Part shown: piece after piece, positions 1 through 9,003 of the stretch
How the letters are laid out: each line of letters starts with the position of its first letter
Numbering within the stretch: position 1 is the first letter of the stretch
NCBI GenBank assembly: GCA_963769605.1
Contig: CAVYML010000003.1
Span: forward strand, 620,001-684,000
Length of the DNA: 64,000 nucleotides
Direction of reading: 5' to 3'
Source: Fen-1254 sp963769605
Lineage (GTDB): Bacteria; Bacteroidota; Ignavibacteria; UBA10030
Translations under genes and position numbers: made by a program
The notes under the pieces: generated by a model
Databases searched by the model: none
What the model saw: only the letters and a program-made list of their open reading frames with translations
Told to the model about the DNA's origin: nothing

Positions 1-2
1 AT

Positions 3-782
3 TCGTTACGGGCCGTCAAATCAGTATCTAATCAGGAAATTGGAGATGTGCTGTACGCTGAAATGGAAATGCCGGATTCTGCTATAAGCTATTACCTCAA
101 AGCAGAGGCGCTCTGCAAGGACAGTTTGCAAATGCCCCGGATTCTTTTTGTTCTCTCCGAATTGGCACACATCGATTCCGCACATGCGCCGCTTTCTTCT
201 GCTGAATATTTGAAAAGTATTATTCGTCAATATCCGGAGTCGCCGTATGCCAATCAGGCTCGCCGCAACTTGGGATGGACGATTGTACAGGAGAAAGAGG
301 ATTCAGCAAAAGTGTTTTATGAACGGGGAGAACATTCTGTCGACGAGGGGCAATATATGCAGGCGCTTGAAAACTTCAGCGTCGTAGAGAAACGATATCC
401 ATTATCTCCTCTCGCAGCCAAAAGTGTATATGCAAAAGGATGGGTATACGAATACAGATTGAAAAATTACGACAGCGTGAAGGTCCAATATAAAATTTTG
501 GAGAGAAAATATACCTCCTCCTATTTTGCCCGGCTCGTTCACAGGCGGATACTGGAGGAAAATTCGACCGGCGCTTCTATTCAAGATACGCTTAAAAAGG
601 TCATTCCGGATATATTCAAGAGGACGGTTCCGGATTCACTAAAAAAAGTCCTCCCGGATACTCTCAAAAAGACTGTTCCGGATACGATCAGAACAACGCT
701 CCCGAGACAACAAAAACTGACATTTCCTACGGGCCAAGATACGGTTCATAAGGCTTCACAAACTCCGATTAAGATGGATTGA
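3..782 (+). CDS. Tetratricopeptide-repeat protein, 5' end outside window
   Basis: The frame is open to the left edge, so the true start lies upstream; a GTG at 48 is only an internal candidate. The visible part is built from TPR-like helix pairs, for example around LKSIIRQYPESPYANQARRNLGW and FSVVEKRYPLSPLAAKSVYAKGW when each is read as two halves, with the PxSPYA/PLSPLA spacing typical of periplasmic TPR and BamD/YbgF-like proteins. The C-terminus is low complexity: five eight-residue repeats ending in proline. The stop is 3 nt before pyrK, so the genes may be co-transcribed. Function is not recognisable beyond a protein-protein interaction scaffold. Confidence 0.7.
   Translation, partial: SLRAVKSVSNQEIGDVLYAEMEMPDSAISYYLKAEALCKDSLQMPRILFVLSELAHIDSAHAPLSSAEYLKSIIRQYPESPYANQARRNLGWTIVQEKEDSAKVFYERGEHSVDEGQYMQALENFSVVEKRYPLSPLAAKSVYAKGWVYEYRLKNYDSVKVQYKILERKYTSSYFARLVHRRILEENSTGASIQDTLKKVIPDIFKRTVPDSLKKVLPDTLKKTVPDTIRTTLPRQQKLTFPTGQDTVHKASQTPIKMD
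585..704 (+). repeat. Five 24-bp in-frame repeats coding octapeptides
   Basis: Five consecutive 24-bp units (585, 609, 633, 657, 681) encode DTLKKVIP, DIFKRTVP, DSLKKVLP, DTLKKTVP and DTIRTTLP. Each starts with Asp and ends with Pro and has a basic centre. DNA identity between units is partial, so the duplication is old or under protein-level selection. Confidence 0.85.
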
Positions 783-785
783 TGC

Positions 786-1553
786 ATGATTCATGATTTT
801 TTAAAAGTCCAGAGCAGCGAAAAAATCGCCCATACCATATTCCTGCTGCGCCTTCAATCAGCAGAGATTGCAAGTACGGCAAAGCCGGGACAATTTTTAA
901 ATATCCGAATCGACAGCGGATCGATTCAGCCTCTCTTACGCCGTCCCTTCAGCATATCGCGGATTGAAGATGATACGATCGAGCTTCTTATCGGCATTGC
1001 GGGCCAAGGAACTGCGAAGTTATCGGAAAAAAAGGCCGGCGACATAGTGGATGTAATCGGCCCTTTGGGAAATTCTTTCCGCATAGAAAGCGGGCATACA
1101 ACGGCATTATTGGTGGCAGGAGGTGTTGGCATAGCTCCGTTCCCGTTCCTCTCTCATGAATTGCAGAATCGAGGGAAGAAAGTCGCAGTCTTTGCAGGAT
1201 TCAGAAGCGCATCGTTTGTGTATACACGCTATCTGGATCCGGTCTTTATAGCAACTGAAGACGGTTCACAGGGACGAAAGGGAACAGTCATCGATTTGCT
1301 TCAGGAATATGTGCGGATGAAACCGGCCGGTGAGGCGAAAATATTCGCATGCGGTCCAACGGCAATGCTGCGCGCACTGACAGAGTTTGCCAGGCGGGAA
1401 GCGATATGCTGCGAAATGTCTCTTGAAGGAGATATGGCCTGCGGTGTTGGTCTCTGTCAGGGCTGTCCGGTCGAACGCATAGATGGAAACCCGAAATTTG
1501 CACTTACATGTAAAGATGGGCCTAACTTTTTTTCATCGGACATACGGTTATGA
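786..1553 (+). CDS. pyrK: Dihydroorotate dehydrogenase B, electron-transfer subunit
   Basis: PyrK passes electrons from the PyrD flavin through FAD and a 2Fe-2S cluster to NAD+ in pyrimidine biosynthesis. The 255 residues match the family length. An N-terminal FAD-binding barrel carries RRPFSISR near residue 52, the NAD-binding core has GGVGIAPF near 112, and the C-terminal 2Fe-2S site shows CGVGLCQGC plus a last Cys near 242 in LTCKDG. Translation is coupled to pyrD by an ATGA overlap. The pairing with a class 1B PyrD makes the assignment secure. Confidence 0.95.
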   Translation: MIHDFLKVQSSEKIAHTIFLLRLQSAEIASTAKPGQFLNIRIDSGSIQPLLRRPFSISRIEDDTIELLIGIAGQGTAKLSEKKAGDIVDVIGPLGNSFRIESGHTTALLVAGGVGIAPFPFLSHELQNRGKKVAVFAGFRSASFVYTRYLDPVFIATEDGSQGRKGTVIDLLQEYVRMKPAGEAKIFACGPTAMLRALTEFARREAICCEMSLEGDMACGVGLCQGCPVERIDGNPKFALTCKDGPNFFSSDIRL

Positions 1554-2509
1554 TTGCATCCGTTAAAACATCCTGGACGCTGCGCGGGATTGAATTTAAG
1601 AACCGCGTTTTTACCGCCTCCGGCACTTTCGGCTATGGAGATGAAGTGCGCGATCTTTGTAATGTCGACGCGCTCGGAGGTGTGTGCACAAAATCGCTTT
1701 CCCGAAGACCGCGCGATGGTAATCCTCCATCCCGGATTGTAGAAACTGCCGGTGGCATGCTGAACTCTATAGGCCTTGCAAATATCGGTGTCGAATCGTT
1801 TCTTCAGCAAAAACTCCCTCTGTTGCGTACATTGAAAACCCGCATCATTGCTAATATTGCCGCAAGTTCAGTGGAAGAATATTGCGAGGTTTTAGATATG
1901 CTTGAACCCGAATCGGAAATCAGTGCGTACGAAATCAATGTCTCGTGTCCAAATGTTAAAGAAGGGGGACTGAATTTCGGGACAAATTGCCGAAAGACCG
2001 CCGAAATTACTTCGACGCTTCGCTCCCATACAACCAAGCCCTTAATTATTAAACTGACACCGAATGTAACTCATGTTTCCGAATTTGCCCGTGCTGTCGA
2101 AGATGCAGGGGCGGATGCCGTTTCGCTGATTAATACCGTCATCGGTATGGCGGTCGATATCAGGAGCCGCAAGCCGAGACTTTCTACGGTTACCGGCGGG
2201 CTTTCCGGCCCTGCTATTAAACCGATAGCACTTGCCAAGGTGTATGAAACGGCACAGGCGGTAAAAATTCCGATATTCGGAATAGGCGGTATAGCAACAG
2301 CGGAAGATGCTCTTGAATTTCTTCTCGTCGGCGCGGCGGCGGTTCAGGTCGGTACGATGAATTTTGTCGATCCGAATACAGCCGCAAAAATTGCCGGAGA
2401 TATGGAAGACTTTTTCAGACTGAACGATATTGCAGACGCTCAGGATTTTGTGGGAACACTCAAGGCCGATGTCGGTTTTTCCATTCTCCAGTCGTGGTTG
2501 TCCTCGTGA
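1550..2509 (+). CDS. pyrD: Dihydroorotate dehydrogenase B, catalytic subunit
   Basis: Class 1B dihydroorotate dehydrogenase oxidises dihydroorotate to orotate using FMN and works as a complex with PyrK. The protein is a 319-residue TIM barrel. The active-site loop reads NVSCPNVKEGG near residue 127, with the Cys that serves as base in class 1 enzymes (Ser in class 2). The FMN phosphate site is seen as FGIGGIATAEDA near 243 and GAAAVQVGT near 263. The start ATG overlaps the pyrK stop. Confidence 0.95.
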   Translation: MIASVKTSWTLRGIEFKNRVFTASGTFGYGDEVRDLCNVDALGGVCTKSLSRRPRDGNPPSRIVETAGGMLNSIGLANIGVESFLQQKLPLLRTLKTRIIANIAASSVEEYCEVLDMLEPESEISAYEINVSCPNVKEGGLNFGTNCRKTAEITSTLRSHTTKPLIIKLTPNVTHVSEFARAVEDAGADAVSLINTVIGMAVDIRSRKPRLSTVTGGLSGPAIKPIALAKVYETAQAVKIPIFGIGGIATAEDALEFLLVGAAAVQVGTMNFVDPNTAAKIAGDMEDFFRLNDIADAQDFVGTLKADVGFSILQSWLSS

Positions 2510-2530
2510 TGATCTGAGCAGGTCTGGAAC

Positions 2531-3835
2531 GTGAAATATTCTGAATCAATTTTCTTTTTATACGGACTTCAGAAGTTTGGCATGAAGTTCGGACTTCAGG
2601 GAATCCGCAGGATTCTTGCCGTACTCGATGAACCGCAGAACAAGTTCCCGTCCATTCATATTGCCGGAACAAACGGCAAAGGATCTACGGCGGCGATGGC
2701 CGCCTCTATATTAACGGCTGCAGGATACCGAACGGGACTTTATACTTCGCCCCATCTTCTTAATTTCAATGAACGTATCCGGATCGACGGCCGGCCGATT
2801 CCTGCCCGCACCGTTGCGCGATTGACCTCGCGAATTCAACCCGTAGTGGAACAATGGCATTGCACGTTCTTTGAAGCGGTAACGGCAATTGCTTTTAAAT
2901 ATTTTGTAGATGAGCAGGTGGATATTGCCGTCATTGAAACGGGACTCGGCGGCAGATTAGACGCAACAAACACCGTCATTCCGCTTGTTTCCGTGATTAC
3001 GACAATCGGATTGGAGCATACGCATATACTTGGAACAACGCTTCGAAAGATTGCACGTGAAAAAGGGGGGATCATCAAACCGGGAGTTCCTTGCATAACC
3101 GGAGTCCGGTCGCGGGAAGCGTTGATTGTTCTCAAGACCATTGCACGACGGAAACATGCACCATTCTTGAGAACGAAAAAAAATTCCGTTATTTGCCGCC
3201 TCTCGAATCTAAAAGAAAGCATCCTCGATATCCGGACTCAGCATAGACACTGGAAAGGGCTGCATCTTTCACTGGCAGGAAATTTTCAGTTTCAGAATGT
3301 TTCTTTAGCATTGCAGGCGGTCGATATCGCTGCGCGGCGGGGAAGTATGAAGATTCCAGAATCCGCTGTTCGTGCAGGCTTGAGCCGCGTCCAGCACTTT
3401 ACGGGGCTTTTTGGACGATGTTCCGTTCTGCAAAAGGACCCTTTTATGATAGCGGATGTTGCTCACAATCCCGATGCGATCAAGAATCTTGTAGATTCGC
3501 TTCAGCGGCTCGGCTATTCTCGCGTTAACCTTGTTTTTGGGGCAATGAAGGATAAAGATGTGCCGGCAATGGCCAAAGCGCTGGCTCCCATTATCGATAC
3601 AGTTCTTGCCGTATCTCCTAAAACCGAGCGTGCCATGCCCGCAGAAGAAATAGAGCGCATTTTCACGAATCTCGGAATTTCCGTGCGTCGAGCGCGTTCC
3701 GTCGCCTCAGGGATCTCTTTTATTAAACGGAAGAGGAGATTTGAGCATCCAATAGTTGTGACCGGTTCACATTTTGTTGTCGGGGAAGCGTTGGCGTTCT
3801 TCCAAGGCAAAAAATACTTGACAATAAACCAATAA
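2531..3835 (+). CDS. folC: Bifunctional dihydrofolate / folylpolyglutamate synthase
   Basis: FolC joins glutamate to dihydropteroate and extends folate polyglutamate tails in the cytoplasm. The 434-residue length fits. The Mur-ligase-type P-loop GTNGKGSTAAM lies near residue 45, the folate/ATP signature GLGGRLDATN near 138, and HNPDAIKNL near 312 marks the C-terminal ligase domain. The start is GTG, 21 nt after pyrD. folP lies 53 kb away in this window, so the folate genes are scattered. Confidence 0.93.
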   Translation: MKYSESIFFLYGLQKFGMKFGLQGIRRILAVLDEPQNKFPSIHIAGTNGKGSTAAMAASILTAAGYRTGLYTSPHLLNFNERIRIDGRPIPARTVARLTSRIQPVVEQWHCTFFEAVTAIAFKYFVDEQVDIAVIETGLGGRLDATNTVIPLVSVITTIGLEHTHILGTTLRKIAREKGGIIKPGVPCITGVRSREALIVLKTIARRKHAPFLRTKKNSVICRLSNLKESILDIRTQHRHWKGLHLSLAGNFQFQNVSLALQAVDIAARRGSMKIPESAVRAGLSRVQHFTGLFGRCSVLQKDPFMIADVAHNPDAIKNLVDSLQRLGYSRVNLVFGAMKDKDVPAMAKALAPIIDTVLAVSPKTERAMPAEEIERIFTNLGISVRRARSVASGISFIKRKRRFEHPIVVTGSHFVVGEALAFFQGKKYLTINQ

Positions 3836-3846
3836 TCCGTTATAAT
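3818..3846 (+). promoter_or_regulatory. Perfect sigma-70 consensus promoter ahead of rho
   Basis: TTGACA at 3818-3823 and TATAAT at 3841-3846 are separated by 17 bp, an exact match to the housekeeping consensus. The -35 box lies within the last codons of folC. The predicted start near 3853 leaves an untranslated leader of about 135 nt before rho. Long leaders are common for rho, which is often autoregulated; that part is inference. Confidence 0.8.
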
Positions 3847-3988
3847 GGGATAGGTAGTTGGTAAGCCATTCAGGACTGTACCACTGATTCATCTCGAAAA
3901 TCTGTTCCAACCGAATTGAATTCTAAAACGTAGCGAAAAATATTTTTTTATTGTTTATCAAAACCTTCTTACACTAAATTTATGAGGT

Positions 3989-5250
3989 ATGCCTTCCATG
4001 ACCATGGACATCACTGAATTAAAGTCCAAAAAAATAGCCGAGCTCAATGCGATCGCAAAAGATCTGAACATTGTCGGTTATACCGAACTTCGCAAGCAAG
4101 ATTTGATTTTTAAAATCCTTGAAGCACAAACTCAGAAAGACGGTTTGAGCTTCAGCAAAGGCGTTCTCGAGGTTTTGCCGGATGGTTATGGGTTTCTTCG
4201 CTCGGTTGATTACAATTATCTTCCTTCACCGGACGATATTTATGTATCGCCGTCGCAAATTAAAAAATTCGGTCTGCGGACAGGCGACTCCGTAAACGGT
4301 CAGGTTCGTCCGCCGAAAGAAGGAGAACGATTCTTTGCATTGCTGCGCGTGGAAGCGGTTAATGATGATCACCCGGATGTCATCCGGGACCGGGTCTCTT
4401 TGAAAATCTGACGCCGATGTATCCAACCTCGCGCGTGAAATTGGAAACAATTCCCGGTGAATATGCAATGCGTGTCCTTGACCTGCTTGCACCGATTGGT
4501 AAAGGACAGCGCGGTATGATCGTCTCTCCTCCCAAAGCCGGTAAAACAATCCTCCTCCAGAAAATTGCAAACAGCATCACACGTAATCATCCTGAAGTAA
4601 AACTCATCGTTCTTCTGATTGATGAACGTCCGGAAGAAGTTACGGATATGGAACGCTCCGTGAGTGCGGAAGTCGTCAGTTCGACCTTTGACGAACCGCC
4701 CGAGCGTCACGTGCAGGTTTCCGATATGGTACTGGAAAAAGCCAAGCGTCTTGTAGAAGCAAAGAAAGATGTCGTTATACTGCTCGACAGCATTACACGT
4801 CTGGCTCGGGCGCACAATACCGTAGTTCCGCACAGCGGGAAAATTCTTTCCGGCGGCGTGGATGCCAATGCATTGCACCGGCCCAAAAGGTTTTTCGGCG
4901 CGGCCCGAAATATCGAAGAGGGAGGAAGCCTGACCATTATCGCTACCGCTTTAGTCGAAACCGGCAGTCGTATGGATGAAGTTATCTTTGAAGAATTTAA
5001 AGGCACCGGCAACAGCGAAGTCGTACTCGATCGAGCATTGAGCGATAAGCGTATCTTTCCGGCGATTAACGTGAACCGTTCCGGAACACGAAAAGAAGAA
5101 ATGCTGATGGAACCTGAAGATCTGAACCGTGTTTGGATCTTGCGCAAGTTCTTAAGCGATCTCAGTCCGGATGAAGCGATGGAACTTTTGCTCGATAAAA
5201 TGCGGGGAACGAAGACCAACAAAGAATTTCTCAAAGTCATGAACAGCTGA
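3989..5250 (+). pseudogene. rho: Transcription termination factor Rho, single-base frameshift
   Basis: Rho is the hexameric RNA helicase of factor-dependent termination. The N-terminal part (3989-4411) has the Rho_N segment ELKSKKIAELNAIAKDLN and a cold-shock RNA-binding domain with GYGFLRS. The remainder (to 5250) is in another frame and carries the P-loop SPPKAGKTILLQK and LIDERPEEVTDMER. The frames join if one T is added to the T run at 4399-4401, giving the family-like RVSFENLTPMYPTSRVK; the total would be about 420 residues, normal for Rho. Both parts are well conserved, so a sequencing error or a very recent mutation is likelier than an old pseudogene. Confidence 0.93.
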
Positions 5251-5284
5251 GGAGTTTTTCGAAAATATGCAGTGCACGATAAAA

Positions 5285-5310
5285 AGCCGTGAAAGAATTT
5301 CGCGGCTTTT
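5285..5310. terminator. Bidirectional intrinsic terminator between rho and panD
   Basis: A 9-bp stem GCCGTGAAA / TTTCGCGGC (one G-T pair) encloses a 3-nt loop at 5285-5305 and is flanked by an A run on the left and TTTT on the right. It lies between two convergent genes and can serve both strands. Confidence 0.8.
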
Positions 5311-5390
5311 GTGTTCTTGCAATTTACTTTGGAAACGGCAGATATCATCCGCCGTATATCCGAACTTTGTTTCTGTCGGTGAAAAGATTT

Positions 5391-5768
5391 TCAACAACCG
5401 TCGGAGTCGCGCATTTCGGCTTTTTCTTTTAAAAATTTTAAAAACTTGTTCTTTTCATCGACTAATATGTTCTTCGGCTTCGAAGGGTGATCGGTTATTT
5501 GAAAGGTCATAATGATGACCTCGTCTCCTTTGTGAATCAGATGCGCTGCCGCGCCGTTCATGCCTATGACTCCGGAATTTTTTTTACCCTTGATGACATA
5601 CGTTTCAAGCCTGCAACCGTTCGTATTATCGACGACGAGAACTTTTTCATACTCGGCGATATCGGCATATCGCATCAGGTTTTCGTCGATCGTGATGGAC
5701 CCGACATAGTGGAGATTCGCTTCCGTAACGGTCGCTTTGTGGATCTTTGAACGAAGATACATGCGCAT
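5391..5768 (-). CDS. panD: Aspartate 1-decarboxylase precursor
   Basis: PanD makes beta-alanine for pantothenate and CoA. It is a pyruvoyl enzyme that cleaves itself before a serine; the cleavage site is visible as HYVGSITID (Gly-Ser) about residue 22. The conserved NGCRLETYVI and GVIGMNGAAAHL segments follow. The chosen ATG at 5768 gives MRMYLRSKIHKATV and has an upstream GAAAGAG on the coding strand; an ATG at 5762 is also possible. The length of about 125 residues is normal. The gene is convergent with rho. Confidence 0.94.
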   Translation of the reverse strand: MRMYLRSKIHKATVTEANLHYVGSITIDENLMRYADIAEYEKVLVVDNTNGCRLETYVIKGKKNSGVIGMNGAAAHLIHKGDEVIIMTFQITDHPSKPKNILVDEKNKFLKFLKEKAEMRDSDGC

Positions 5769-5908
5769 AAATGCTCTTTCAGAAAACAATTTAAAATAAT
5801 CAATCTTTGACCAAATACCAATCCGCTGCCGGCTGTAGAAGTTCAGTTGTTTTTGGTTCGAAGATTTGGTACCATATAACGAGTTTTACTATGCAGAGCT
5901 TGTAAAGA

Positions 5909-6934
5909 ATGGGATCACTGTTTTACTTTCTGGTTTTTTGGATTGTTCCCATGAACGGACCGTCTTCGGGGACAGCTCCGGTACCTTGCGCGTGTTCGGT
6001 TGCCGATACTGCCTTGACTATGGTCTTTGCCGGCGATTTGAATTTATCCGATCGATTTGAACAATACGCAGGCGCCAATGAGCAATTTGCCTTCACGGAA
6101 TGGCAGAAAATCGGACCGGTCGACGCCCAAATGGTGAATCTTGAAAATCCGGTAACCTTTTCAACCGATAGTTCGGATAAGAAATTTATTTTTCGCATGC
6201 ATCCGCGCTTTTTAAAGATGGTAAAAAAAGCCGGAATTTCTGTCGTCAATTGCGCCAATAATCATGTCGGGGACTTCGGCTGCGACGGCATCGTCGAGAC
6301 ATTGCATTGGCTCGATTCTCTCGGAATTCAGCATGTAGGAGCCGGCAGAAACATTGCCGAGGCGCGAAGGCCGGTTGTGATCTCGTTCCATAATAAAAAA
6401 ATCGGAATCCTTGGTTTTGGCGGCGATGGAGTTCATTATGCCGGGCAGTCGGCTGCGGGAACCGTCCCGCGCGATCAAGCGATTATCATCCACGATGTGC
6501 GGGCGCTTGCGGGAAAAGTTGATCTTGTCATTGTCAATTTTCATTGGGGAGATGAGAATGCGATTGTGCCAAGCGATGCACAGATTCATCTGGCACATGC
6601 AACGATCGATGCAGGCGCAGATTTAATAATCGGACATCATCCGCATGTTTTGCAGGGCATCGAATATTATAAAAAAGGGGTGATTGCGTATTCGCTGGGA
6701 AATTTCGTCTTTGGCGGCAATGCCAATGATATCAACAGCGAAACTATGGTGCTGAAAATTGAAGTGGGAAAGTCTTCATGGCGCTGCGAAACGATACCGG
6801 TGATGGTGGTTCAGTGGAAACCACAGCCGGCGGACAGCCTCAAAGCCCGGCAGGTTCTGGATCTGGTAACAGCACGCTCGAAAATTTTAAATCAACAAAT
6901 AGCGTTACACATAAAAGGAGTTTCCTATGAATAA
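5909..6934 (+). CDS. CapA-family (PGA_cap) metallophosphatase-like protein
   Basis: CapA-like proteins share a calcineurin-like fold and were named from poly-gamma-glutamate capsule synthesis; many have unknown substrates. This copy (341 residues) shows FAGDLNLSDRF near residue 40, NLENPV near 78, NCANNHVGDFG near 112, IVNFHWGDE and IIGHHPHVLQG, and YSLGNFVFGG, which are the family metal-site motifs. The first 20 residues are hydrophobic, suggesting a signal peptide or anchor. It overlaps the lemA start by 8 nt. A second CapA paralogue is at 11343. No capsule genes are nearby. Confidence 0.85.
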   Translation: MGSLFYFLVFWIVPMNGPSSGTAPVPCACSVADTALTMVFAGDLNLSDRFEQYAGANEQFAFTEWQKIGPVDAQMVNLENPVTFSTDSSDKKFIFRMHPRFLKMVKKAGISVVNCANNHVGDFGCDGIVETLHWLDSLGIQHVGAGRNIAEARRPVVISFHNKKIGILGFGGDGVHYAGQSAAGTVPRDQAIIIHDVRALAGKVDLVIVNFHWGDENAIVPSDAQIHLAHATIDAGADLIIGHHPHVLQGIEYYKKGVIAYSLGNFVFGGNANDINSETMVLKIEVGKSSWRCETIPVMVVQWKPQPADSLKARQVLDLVTARSKILNQQIALHIKGVSYE

Positions 6935-7533
6935 AGGGTTGCTTATTGCTTTAGCTGTCATCGGCGTTGTACTTTTGATCGGTGCAAGCATTGCAGGCTG
7001 GGGGATCAGTGTGTACAATAAAATTGTTCTCGTGCGATCAGGCAGTGCATGCAGGATGGAGTCAAGTCCAAAATCAATATCAACGCCGGTACGATTTAAT
7101 TCCGAATCTTGTGGAAACGGTAAAAGGATATGCTAAACAAGAAAAAGAAGTCTTGATCGGAGTCACGGAGGCGCGAGCCAGCGTCGGTCAGATGAAAGTG
7201 ACTCCGGAAGTACTCCGTGATCCTCAGGCTTTTGCACATTTCCAGCAAGCCCAGGATGGATTGGGATCTGCGTTATCGCGCTTAATGGTTGTCATGGAAA
7301 AATATCCGGAACTCAAATCGAATGAAAATTTTCTCGACTTGCAGGCGCAGTTGGAAGGGACGGAAAACAGAATCGCCGTTGCGCGCATGGGATTTAACGA
7401 GAACGTAGAAGCGTATAATAATATGATCCTCCATTTCCCCGGATCGCTCGTAGCAGGTTTCGGCGGTTACCGGGAAGCTCAATATTTCCAATCAACAGCG
7501 GGCGCAGAAAAAGCGCCTCAAGTAAAATTTTGA
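6927..7533 (+). pseudogene. lemA: LemA family protein, single-base frameshift
   Basis: LemA proteins have one N-terminal membrane helix and a helical bundle; their role is poorly understood. The first frame (from ATG 6927, good AAAGGAG site upstream) gives the helix LLIALAVIGVVLLIGASIAGW and then YNKIV. The rest is in the next frame: HAGWSQVQNQYQRRYDLIP and LVETVKGYAKQEKEVL are the family signature. Removing one base between about 7018 and 7040 (for example from the AAAA of AATAAAATTG) restores a normal LemA of about 200 residues. It sits just upstream of a TPM-domain gene, the usual LemA partner. Confidence 0.9.
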
Positions 7534-7541
7534 GTGACGTT

Positions 7542-8291
7542 ATGAAATCTAAAATTTTCCTACAGGTTCTTTGCGTTTGTATCATTGCAGTTTCCGTGCT
7601 CCATGCAGAAAAAACAATTCCAAAGCTTGACCAGCGTGTTACCGATTTGGCGAACACGCTGAGCTTTCAGGAATGGCAGATATTGGAAAAATTGGTGAAG
7701 GCTTATGAGGATACGACCTCAAACCAGATTGCCATTCTCATGATTCAAACATTAGACGGTGCGGATATAGAGGAATACGCGAATAAGGTCTTTACCGAAA
7801 ACCGTATCGGTGCGAAAAAGAAAAACAACGGTGTCTTGCTTGTTGTAGCAAAAAACGAACAAAAGATGAAAATCGAAGTCGGGTTCGGTCTTGAAGGCGT
7901 CTTGACCGACGCTCTTTCGTCCAGGATCATCCGCGATGAAATTGTTCCGTATTTTCGGCAGGGAAATTATTTTGCGGGATTGATTTCCGGGACGGATGCA
8001 ATCATGCGTGCATGTGCCGGAGAATATCATGCCGATGAGAAGAATAGCAAAAAGCACGGCCCCCCCGGACAATTACTATTGATGATTATTCTTTTTATTT
8101 TGTTTTTCCTCACTCCGCTGTTTCCTTCAAGGCGAAGGCATATTATCGGTTCCGGAGGTCCGTTCTATTATTCCGGCTGGGGCGGAGGTTTGGGAAGCGC
8201 CCTCGGAGGGTTTGGAGGCGGGTCAGGCGGAGGCGGTTGGAGCGGCGGAGGCGGAATGTCCGGAGGCGGAGGCGCTGTAGGAAGCTGGTAG
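7542..8291 (+). CDS. TPM-domain membrane protein with Gly-rich tail
   Basis: The protein has a signal peptide (VLCVCIIAVSVLHA), a TPM/YgcG domain (TLSFQEWQILEKLV, IAILMIQTL, GVLLVVAKNEQKMKIEVGFGLEG near residue 90), one transmembrane helix near 185 and a Gly/Ser-rich tail, the standard YgcG architecture. TPM domains in this group are often found beside LemA, as here. The ATG at 7542 is preferred over an upstream TTG because it begins the signal peptide. Biochemical function is not established. Confidence 0.88.
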   Translation: MKSKIFLQVLCVCIIAVSVLHAEKTIPKLDQRVTDLANTLSFQEWQILEKLVKAYEDTTSNQIAILMIQTLDGADIEEYANKVFTENRIGAKKKNNGVLLVVAKNEQKMKIEVGFGLEGVLTDALSSRIIRDEIVPYFRQGNYFAGLISGTDAIMRACAGEYHADEKNSKKHGPPGQLLLMIILFILFFLTPLFPSRRRHIIGSGGPFYYSGWGGGLGSALGGFGGGSGGGGWSGGGGMSGGGGAVGSW

Positions 8292-8299
8292 GACATGTA

Positions 8300-8977
8300 A
8301 TGAGCGAACAACTGATCAAAATATTGCTTGTGGAAGAAAGCTCTGAAACGGCGCGAACCATAGGGGAAAATCTCGAAAAGTTCGAAAAAGCTGTTTTTAC
8401 GGTTCATTGGGTCCAAAGCAGCGAAGAGGCGCTCCGGAAACTCGAGGAGCAGCCTGATTTCGATGCCATCGTGACTGATTATTATATAGTCGGTATGAAC
8501 GGTCTGGATTTTACGAGAATGGTTCTGAAAGAGAAAAGAATCGACATACCGATCATTTTTCTTACGACCAACAAGGATATGGATATTGTCCTTAAAATTA
8601 TGAAGCTTGGCGTCAAGGATTATTTGTTCAAGGAATCGATTGCGTTGCCGATTTTTCCTCAGACGATACTCAGTCATGTCGTAAAAATCCGGCTAAAGAA
8701 GGAAGTGAACGAGCTTGAAGTGAAACGGAGGCGGCTGGATGCTATGCAGGAAATTGTACTGCAGATCTCGGAAGAAATCAGAATTCCGCTGGAAAACATG
8801 AAGGCCATCGCCGGTGAACTCATTGCGAATAATCAGTCGGAAAAAGCGCAAAAGTATATGCAAATTATTAAGGAAAATGTTGAACGGATGGAAATGAAAA
8901 TGGAGAAACTGAAGAATCTGAAAGATGATAAAACGATTCAGTATATCAAAGACATCCGGATGATCGACTTGTCGTAA
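8300..8977 (+). CDS. Response-regulator receiver with degenerate HisKA-like tail
   Basis: The start is ATG 8300, 8 nt after the TPM gene. Residues 5-125 form a receiver domain: the usual acidic pair is VEES near 12, the phospho-acceptor is Asp in AIVTDYYIVGMNG near 59, Thr is in FLTTN near 90 and Lys in YLFKES near 112. The rest is two long helices; SEEIRIPLENMKAIAGEL aligns by eye with a HisKA H-box (SHELRTPL) with Glu in place of the His. There is no DNA-binding or ATPase domain. It probably signals through protein contacts. Confidence 0.82.
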   Translation: MSEQLIKILLVEESSETARTIGENLEKFEKAVFTVHWVQSSEEALRKLEEQPDFDAIVTDYYIVGMNGLDFTRMVLKEKRIDIPIIFLTTNKDMDIVLKIMKLGVKDYLFKESIALPIFPQTILSHVVKIRLKKEVNELEVKRRRLDAMQEIVLQISEEIRIPLENMKAIAGELIANNQSEKAQKYMQIIKENVERMEMKMEKLKNLKDDKTIQYIKDIRMIDLS

Positions 8978-9003
8978 GCAGGAACACTAAAGGAATTGTG
9001 CTC

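Noticed and set aside
4390..4420. Programmed frameshift in rho
   Set aside because: There is no slippery heptamer in the right phase and no stimulatory hairpin; a homopolymer indel explains the data better.
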